Positions 6,137 to 9,814 of a stretch of DNA of 9,814 bases are shown piece after piece. Within the stretch, counting starts at the first letter, position 1. Every line of letters starts with the position of its first letter. Source of the DNA: Bacteroidota bacterium (lineage in GTDB: Bacteria; Bacteroidota; Bacteroidia; Bacteroidales; B18-G4); assembly GCA_003648575.1 (NCBI GenBank), contig QMPN01000101.1:1-9814 (forward strand), read 5' to 3'. Below the pieces are notes generated by a model. It did no database searches, had not been told where the DNA came from, and worked only from the letters and a program-made list of their open reading frames with translations. The position numbers and the translations under genes were made by a program.

Positions 6137-7456
6137 ATGGAAAAGCTCACTGATGAGAAAATAAAAAAGGGTCTTGATGTGCTGAAAAGAGATGTCGGTA
6201 GCAAGCTGCTTACTCATGTCAACTCCTGTGTTCACTGTGGCCTTTGTGCCGAGAGTTGTGTGTATTACCGGTTGAAACCCGACGAACACTTTGTCCCCGC
6301 TAAAAAGGTGGATATCGTATCTTCAATCTATCGCAGATATAATACCCTGGGCGGGAAGCTGGCCCCCTGGCTCACAAATGCCAGAAAACTGGATGAGGCC
6401 ACCGTCGAAGATATGGTGGACCTGCTGTATGGTTCCTGTACCATGTGTGGCCGTTGCAATAAACATTGCTCCGTTGGAGTCGATATCGAATTTCTGATCC
6501 GCACCGGAAGGGCCATGCTGGCTGAAATGGGTTATGTGCCGGAAACCTTACAAAAAACGGTCGATACCGCTATCAACACAGGAAATAATATGGGGATCAC
6601 CAAAGACGAGTTTGTAGATACCCTCAAATGGCTGGAAGAAGACTTGCAATTTGAAGTCGATGATGACAATGCCATCATCCCCCTGGATGAAAAAGGTAAG
6701 GATATAATGTATACCCTTAATCCCAGGGAACCCAAATTTTTTCCCCTCTCCATCTCTGCCATGGCCAAGGTGTTCTATGCTGCCGGGGAAAGCTGGACCC
6801 TCTCCACCAGGATGTATGATGTAACCAATTACGCCTATTTTTCAGGAAACCTGGAAGAAGGCAGGGTGATCGCGCAGCGGATGGAGGACGAAATGCTGCA
6901 GCTCGATGCTAAACGCTGCATACTTGCTGAGTGTGGTCACGGATCACGTGCTTTCCGCTGGGAGGCACCCAACTACCTCGAAAAGGAAATGCCCTTCGAT
7001 GTAGATACTTCTGTAGAGTTGCTTGCCGAATACATACGCGAAGGAAGGATCAAGGTCGACCCGGGAAAAAATACAGAGCCGGTTACCCTGCACGATCCCT
7101 GCAACCTGACAAGGGGCGGAGGTATTTATGAAGAACAGCGCTACATTTTGAAAAAATGTGTGAAGAGTTTTGTGGAAATGACGCCATCCGGAACGGATAA
7201 TCTTTGCTGCGGCGGCGGCGGCGGGCAGCTTTCCATGAGCGAATATAATGAACGCAGAATGGGAATAGGGAAACTAAAGGCCGAGCAGATCACCGCCACA
7301 GAAGCCGTCGTGGTTGCCACCCCCTGCCACAACTGCGTTGACCAGCTGATCCAGATCAACGGCGCTTATAAACTGAACGTAAAGATCAAGACCCTGGCAG
7401 AGATCGTAGCGGATGCCATCATTCTTGAGAATGAAGAAAAAACCAAAGAGAATTAA
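6137..7456 (+). CDS. DsrK/HdrD-like iron-sulfur protein
   Basis: A 439-residue cytoplasmic Fe-S protein. The N-terminus carries two ferredoxin-type motifs, C31-x2-C34-x2-C37-x3-C41 and C101-x2-C104-x2-C107-x3-C111, for two [4Fe-4S] clusters. The C-terminal CCG domain is complete: C322-x34-C357-C358-GGGGG-x-to-C397-x2-C400. This is the type that binds the noncubane active-site cluster cleaving heterodisulfides in HdrB/HdrD and probably acting on DsrC trisulfide in DsrK. An N-terminal CCG-like domain is degenerate (ILAECGHGSRAFRW). The family partner is a NarI-like cytochrome, and the gene directly precedes this one with a 3-bp gap, so the pair should form a membrane-bound quinone:DsrC oxidoreductase. 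GlpC or LutA-type CCG proteins are alternatives, but context and motifs favour DsrK-like. It is shorter than the DsrK proteins I know of. Confidence 0.9.
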   Translation: MEKLTDEKIKKGLDVLKRDVGSKLLTHVNSCVHCGLCAESCVYYRLKPDEHFVPAKKVDIVSSIYRRYNTLGGKLAPWLTNARKLDEATVEDMVDLLYGSCTMCGRCNKHCSVGVDIEFLIRTGRAMLAEMGYVPETLQKTVDTAINTGNNMGITKDEFVDTLKWLEEDLQFEVDDDNAIIPLDEKGKDIMYTLNPREPKFFPLSISAMAKVFYAAGESWTLSTRMYDVTNYAYFSGNLEEGRVIAQRMEDEMLQLDAKRCILAECGHGSRAFRWEAPNYLEKEMPFDVDTSVELLAEYIREGRIKVDPGKNTEPVTLHDPCNLTRGGGIYEEQRYILKKCVKSFVEMTPSGTDNLCCGGGGGQLSMSEYNERRMGIGKLKAEQITATEAVVVATPCHNCVDQLIQINGAYKLNVKIKTLAEIVADAIILENEEKTKEN

Positions 7457-7459
7457 TAT

Positions 7460-8620
7460 ATGAGTAATCTGATCTATCTCGACAATTCAGCCACTTCCTT
7501 TCCCAAACCTGAGGTGGTATATAAATTCATGGATGAATTTTATCGCACCAAAGGTGTAAGCCCGGGACGTTCGGGTTTCGATGCTGCCATAGAAACTGAA
7601 GAGGTTGTACAAGGCACCCGGAAAATATTGACAGAACTTTTCAATGGGGATGATCTGAACAGGCTAACTTTCAGCTATAATGCGAGTGATTCCCTGAACA
7701 TGATCATCATGGGGCTGGCCGAAAAGGGTGACCATATTATTACCACCATGCTGGAGCATAATTCCGTACTCAGGCCACTCCACCACCTGGAATTGAACGG
7801 CGTGGCAGAAGTTACGCATGTTCCCTTCGATAAGTATGGTTATGTCGATCCCGACGACATTAAAAAGGCAATCAAAAAGAACACAAAGATGGTGGTGATC
7901 AACCATAGTTCTAATGTGATTGGTACCGTTCAGCCTGCAGCAGAGATTGGCAGGATATGCAAAGAAGCAGGCGTATTCTTTGTGCTGGATGCCAGTCAGA
8001 GTGCCGGAGCTATCCCCATCGATATGAAGGCTATGGGTGTTGATGCCCTGGCATTCACAGGACATAAATGCCTGATGGGACCTACCGGTATTGGCGGTTC
8101 CTATATCATGGGCGATCTTCCCATAAAAGGCACACGATTTGGAGGAACCGGGGTACGATCAGCACAAAAAACCCACCTCACCGAATTCCCGTATCGCATG
8201 GAATGCGGCACCCTCAATACCATAGGCGTTGCCGGACTCTATGCCGGTACCAAATGGGTAATGGAACAGGGCATAGAAAAGATCCATGCACAAGAAATGG
8301 AACTCTGGAAGAAACTGAAAAAAGGAGTGAAAGATATAGAAAATATCACCCTCTACTGTGCTGAAGATCCCGCCAACAGGAATGCGGTGCTGAGCATGAA
8401 CATCGACAAGTTTGATTCCGGAGATGTAGGCACTATGCTGGATGTGGATTATAACATTGCCTGCCGTACCGGGCTTCAATGTGCTCCACTGGTACATGAA
8501 GGTATTGGCACCATCGATATTCATGGTACTGTCAGGTTGAGCATGGGCCCCTTCAACACAGAGGCTCATATTGATGCTGCCATCGAGGCCCTGGAAGATG
8601 TTGCCTCCATTCCACGGTAA
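7460..8620 (+). CDS. Class V aminotransferase, cysteine desulfurase family
   Basis: A 386-residue PLP enzyme. It begins with the YLDNSATSFPKP substrate loop. D177 in VLDASQS contacts the PLP ring and K203 in FTGHKCLMGPTG forms the Schiff base. The persulfide cysteine is C341 in RTGLQCAPLVHEGIGT, the signature of the EF2568-type group of desulfurases (TIGR01977, named from memory) rather than IscS or NifS. It should convert L-cysteine to alanine and leave a sulfane sulfur on C341, possibly passed to DsrC or another carrier in this operon. It starts 3 bp after the DsrK-like stop, so it is co-translated with the electron-transfer pair. C204 next to the Schiff-base lysine is unexplained. Selenocysteine lyase activity cannot be excluded from sequence. 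Confidence 0.93.
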   Translation: MSNLIYLDNSATSFPKPEVVYKFMDEFYRTKGVSPGRSGFDAAIETEEVVQGTRKILTELFNGDDLNRLTFSYNASDSLNMIIMGLAEKGDHIITTMLEHNSVLRPLHHLELNGVAEVTHVPFDKYGYVDPDDIKKAIKKNTKMVVINHSSNVIGTVQPAAEIGRICKEAGVFFVLDASQSAGAIPIDMKAMGVDALAFTGHKCLMGPTGIGGSYIMGDLPIKGTRFGGTGVRSAQKTHLTEFPYRMECGTLNTIGVAGLYAGTKWVMEQGIEKIHAQEMELWKKLKKGVKDIENITLYCAEDPANRNAVLSMNIDKFDSGDVGTMLDVDYNIACRTGLQCAPLVHEGIGTIDIHGTVRLSMGPFNTEAHIDAAIEALEDVASIPR

Positions 8621-8632
8621 CAGTGTTTTGTC

Positions 8633-8640
8633 TATTTTTG
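8633..8640 (+). promoter_or_regulatory. Candidate -7 box for the PfkB kinase gene
   Basis: TATTTTTG is an exact match to the Bacteroidota TAnnTTTG box, 26 bases before the ATG at 8667. It lies just after the stop of the desulfurase gene, so the kinase probably has its own transcript rather than being the last gene of the sulfur operon. A -33 TTTG at the expected distance is not evident. Confidence 0.6.
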
Positions 8641-8666
8641 CCGTTTGAACTAAATTTCACAACATT

Positions 8667-9641
8667 ATGACTAAGATCTTAGGTCTGGGCAATGCCCTCG
8701 TCGATATTATTGTTTTCATCGAAGATGATACACTCCTCGAAGAGCTTGAGCTGCCAAAAGGCAGTATGCAACTGGTAGACATTGAACGCTCGGGAAGGAT
8801 CCGCAATGCATGTGAAAGCATGCAGCAGTCCTTTGCTTCCGGAGGTTCGGCAGCCAACACCATTTACGGGATCGCAAGATTGGGTGCTGCAACCAGCTTC
8901 ATCGGAAAGACAGGGAAGGATGACTATGGCAGGATCTTCAGGGAAGACCTTGAAAAGCACAACATCAAGCCTATCCTTTTTGCTAGCGAAACACATTCGG
9001 GCAGGGCTGTAGCCCTGATCAGCCCCGACAAAGAAAGAACCTTTGCCACACACCTCGGTGCAGCCATCGAACTATCGGCAGAAGATATTTCTGATGAACA
9101 CTTCAGCGGACATGACATCTTCCACATCGAGGGATATATTGTTCAGAACCATGAACTTCTTGAGAAAGCGGTGAAGATCGCCAGGGCCCTTGGAATGACA
9201 ATCTCCATCGACATGGCAAGCTATAATGTGGTAGAAGAAAACCTGGAGTTCCTACAGCACATTGTTAAGGACTACGTCGATATTGTCTTTGCTAATGAGG
9301 AAGAGGCCAGGGCGTTCACCGGTAAAGAGCCTGAAGAAGCACTTGAAGAACTTGCAGGCCTTTGTAAGATCGCAATTGTAAAGACCGGCAAAGACGGCTC
9401 CTTGGTGAAGAGTGGTGATGACAGCTACAGCATCCCGGCCATAGAAGCAACGGTGGTCGACACCAATGGTGCCGGCGACATCTATGCCTCGGGCTTCCTT
9501 TATGGCTTGAGCCAGGGCTGGCCCCTCGACAAATGTGCCGCATGCGGAAGCATCCTGGCCGGCAAGATTATCGAGACCACCGGAGCCAGGCTGAACGAAG
9601 AAGGATGGGAAAAAGCCCTGGGCATGATTGAAAAGCTTTGA
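8667..9641 (+). CDS. PfkB-family carbohydrate/nucleoside kinase (adenosine-kinase-like)
   Basis: A 324-residue cytoplasmic kinase of the PfkB/ribokinase superfamily with typical length. The N-terminus reads LGLGNALVDI (family opening strand). GGSAANTIYGIARLG (59-73) is the substrate-binding signature. DTNGAGD at 265-271 is the second PfkB signature, with the anion hole and catalytic base D271. GDDSYSIPAI precedes it and SGFLYGL follows. It transfers ATP phosphate to a sugar or nucleoside hydroxyl. The GNALVDI start and GGSAANT form are common in bacterial adenosine-kinase-like proteins of Bacteroidota, but substrate specificity cannot be fixed by eye. The 46-bp gap and separate promoter suggest it is not part of the sulfur module. 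Confidence 0.92.
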   Translation: MTKILGLGNALVDIIVFIEDDTLLEELELPKGSMQLVDIERSGRIRNACESMQQSFASGGSAANTIYGIARLGAATSFIGKTGKDDYGRIFREDLEKHNIKPILFASETHSGRAVALISPDKERTFATHLGAAIELSAEDISDEHFSGHDIFHIEGYIVQNHELLEKAVKIARALGMTISIDMASYNVVEENLEFLQHIVKDYVDIVFANEEEARAFTGKEPEEALEELAGLCKIAIVKTGKDGSLVKSGDDSYSIPAIEATVVDTNGAGDIYASGFLYGLSQGWPLDKCAACGSILAGKIIETTGARLNEEGWEKALGMIEKL

Positions 9642-9659
9642 TTTGATGGCAAAATTTCG

Positions 9660-9678
9660 TTTAAGGTTTAAGGTTTAA
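9660..9678. repeat. Short tttaagg tandem repeat (about three copies)
   Basis: TTTAAGG occurs twice in tandem followed by TTTAA, just after the kinase gene. A second run of aac/caac words lies at about 9705-9735. Both belong to the same class of short-period spacer repeats seen elsewhere in the window. Confidence 0.65.
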
Positions 9679-9767
9679 CGCGGTACAATTGGCTATTTTC
9701 AATAACCCAACATTCAAAATCCAACAACCAACACCTTAATTGGCTTTTATTATTAATCAGTTTTTTA

Positions 9768-9775
9768 TACATTTG
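9768..9775 (+). promoter_or_regulatory. Candidate -7 box for a gene beyond the window
   Basis: TACATTTG is an exact TAnnTTTG match. A TTTT at 9745-9748 lies 19 bases upstream, close to the expected -33 TTTG position. The final ~40 bases would be a 5' leader with no start codon yet, so the next gene probably begins just past the window end. Confidence 0.6.
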
Positions 9776-9814
9776 CAGGCCTTTTCAAGGCAACCGTTAA
9801 ACTAATTTAAGACA

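Noticed and set aside
8621..8666. Intrinsic terminator after the sulfur operon
   Set aside because: T-rich stretch at 8626-8639 has no preceding GC hairpin and is better explained by the TAnnTTTG promoter box.

Overview
The window looks like a chromosomal segment of a Bacteroidota bacterium, probably an anaerobic or microaerophilic marine or sediment member, though the exact clade cannot be read from this sequence. Three things support this. Two secreted proteins end in type IX secretion (T9SS) sorting domains of the PNP...GMYVAKL...K-I-I-K type. The 5' regions lack Shine-Dalgarno sequences, and several carry the Bacteroidota -7 box TAnnTTTG. The intergenic spaces are filled with short-period degenerate repeats.

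Positions 1-3631 are a surface/secretion region. Two tandem paralogous delta-60-repeat proteins lie on the + strand; the first is cut by the window edge and lacks its signal peptide. Their 3' ends and the spacers that follow share a copied block. Both spacers are built from degenerate 7-8 bp words. A convergent gene (3632-4726, - strand) encodes a secreted protein of ten 34-residue WG repeats.

Positions 4911-8620 are the most interesting part: a tight five-gene + strand operon. It encodes a small Cys-rich protein, a true DsrC with both C-terminal arm cysteines, a small NarI/DsrM-like membrane cytochrome b, a DsrK/HdrD-like iron-sulfur protein with two [4Fe-4S] motifs and one complete CCG cluster motif, and a class V cysteine desulfurase. 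Gene order C-M-K matches the dsr operon of sulfur oxidisers such as Allochromatium, but no DsrAB sulfite reductase, DsrEFH, TusA or DsrJOP is present here. The inferred job is exchange of electrons between the quinone pool and a DsrC disulfide or trisulfide, with the desulfurase as a possible sulfane-sulfur source. That would be a minimal Dsr-like sulfur-relay respiratory module.

Positions 8667-9641 hold a PfkB-family (adenosine/ribokinase-type) kinase with its own TAnnTTTG promoter. The last 170 bases hold short repeats and a promoter that points to a gene beyond the window.
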